A DNA stretch of 64,000 bases. Origin: Alphaproteobacteria bacterium. Its GTDB lineage: Bacteria > Pseudomonadota > Alphaproteobacteria > Rhodobacterales > Rhodobacteraceae. Every line of letters begins with the position of its first letter. Within the stretch, counting starts at the first letter, position 1. Positions 63,806-64,000 of this stretch are shown piece by piece. Location: assembly GCA_030425145.1 (NCBI GenBank), contig JAUHVK010000018.1:1-64000 (forward strand), in the 5' to 3' direction. Made by a program: the position numbers and the translations under genes. Below the pieces are notes generated by a model. That model had not been told where the DNA came from, did no database searches, and saw only the letters and a list, made by a program, of their open reading frames with translations.

Positions 63806-64000
63806 TCAGGCTCCGAAATCGTCATAGAAAATGCTGTCGGGATCCACACCCAACCGTTCAAGCGTCGCCAGCACCGCCGAGATCATCACAGGCGGGCCAC
63901 AGAGGTAGTATTCGCATTCCTCTGGCGCTGGGTGGCTGGCCAGTTGCTTTCGCAAGGTGTCGTGAATGAACCCGGTGGCCCCGGTCCAGCGGTCCCCGGG
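63806..64000 (-). CDS. nqrF: Na+-translocating NADH:quinone reductase subunit F (3' end, partial)
   Basis: The last 64 codons are in the window: [56 protein letters not shown]. The YxCGPPxM NADH-binding motif and the DDFG ending are typical of the NqrF C-terminus. The rest lies beyond 64000. The gene lies directly upstream of apbE on the same strand, so the nqr genes extend past the window edge. Confidence 0.94.
   Translation of the reverse strand, partial: PGDRWTGATGFIHDTLRKQLASHPAPEECEYYLCGPPVMISAVLATLERLGVDPDSIFYDDFGA

Overview
The window is a gene-dense, GC-rich chromosomal segment that looks like a Rhodobacterales alphaproteobacterium of the Roseobacter group. The evidence is a set of gene families and neighbourhoods I know from that group: murA-DUF2948-hisD, tandem DUF2484 genes beside murB, the tatD-holB-tmk-dacC-SPOR block, CobS/CobT-type cobaltochelatase subunits, a stand-alone aa3 oxidase subunit I gene, and Na+-NQR genes. 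Identification is by protein motif and gene order only; no database search was run. I see no prophage, insertion sequence, CRISPR array or rRNA. Three tRNAs are present (Thr-GGT, Leu-GAG, Ser-TGA).

Layout. 0.1-6 kb: a TPR protein that stops just inside a methyltransferase-like motif, tRNA-Thr, a small charged protein, murA, a DUF2948 gene, hisD and murD. 6-9.3 kb: four genes on the opposite strand split the division/cell-wall cluster: an exported protein, two translationally coupled paralogues with a ParB-like C-terminal motif, and an HI0933-type flavoprotein. 9.4-18 kb: ftsW-murG-murC-DUF2484-DUF2484-murB-ddl-ftsQ-ftsA, mostly overlapping or closely spaced. 18.1-20 kb: a second reverse-strand insert lies between ftsA and ftsZ. 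It encodes an exported DsrE-like protein and an unusual membrane regulator with a periplasmic PhnD-like sensor joined directly to a LuxR-type DNA-binding domain. 20.4-25.9 kb: ftsZ, lpxC, bamD and recN.

26-34 kb holds a DUF1772 gene and TetR regulator with a shared operator-like inverted repeat, a ClC-family protein, DUF427, an aminopeptidase P, cobT and cobS. 34.4-36.9 kb is an ECF sigma factor, RskA-like anti-sigma factor, fasciclin protein and Tat-exported MsrB, which I read as an envelope stress module. 37-45 kb holds ubiH-like, a nucleotidase, a GntR regulator, two glycosyltransferases, carA, yqeY, DUF2244 and a decayed CcdA-like antitoxin gene. 45.4-54 kb holds coxA with an FNR-type box upstream, phoX bracketed by two copies of a palindromic motif, lipB, a peptidoglycan-binding protein, and an AbrB transporter with its GntR regulator, whose operator covers its own start codon. 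54-61 kb is an AEC transporter and the tatD-holB-tmk-dacC-SPOR group. The right end holds tRNA-Ser, htpX, and the 3' end of an nqr operon (nqrF partial, apbE, nqrM, CBS protein).

Together the window covers peptidoglycan precursor synthesis (MurA, B, C, D, G, Ddl), septation (FtsW, Q, A, Z), outer-membrane assembly (LpxC, BamD), and envelope maintenance (DacC, SPOR, HtpX, MsrB). Respiration (CoxA, NQR, UbiH) and cofactors (CobST, LipB) are also represented. Several intergenic gaps contain back-to-back hairpins. Two of these pairs share an apical T(T/C)GA motif and may belong to a dispersed repeat family.
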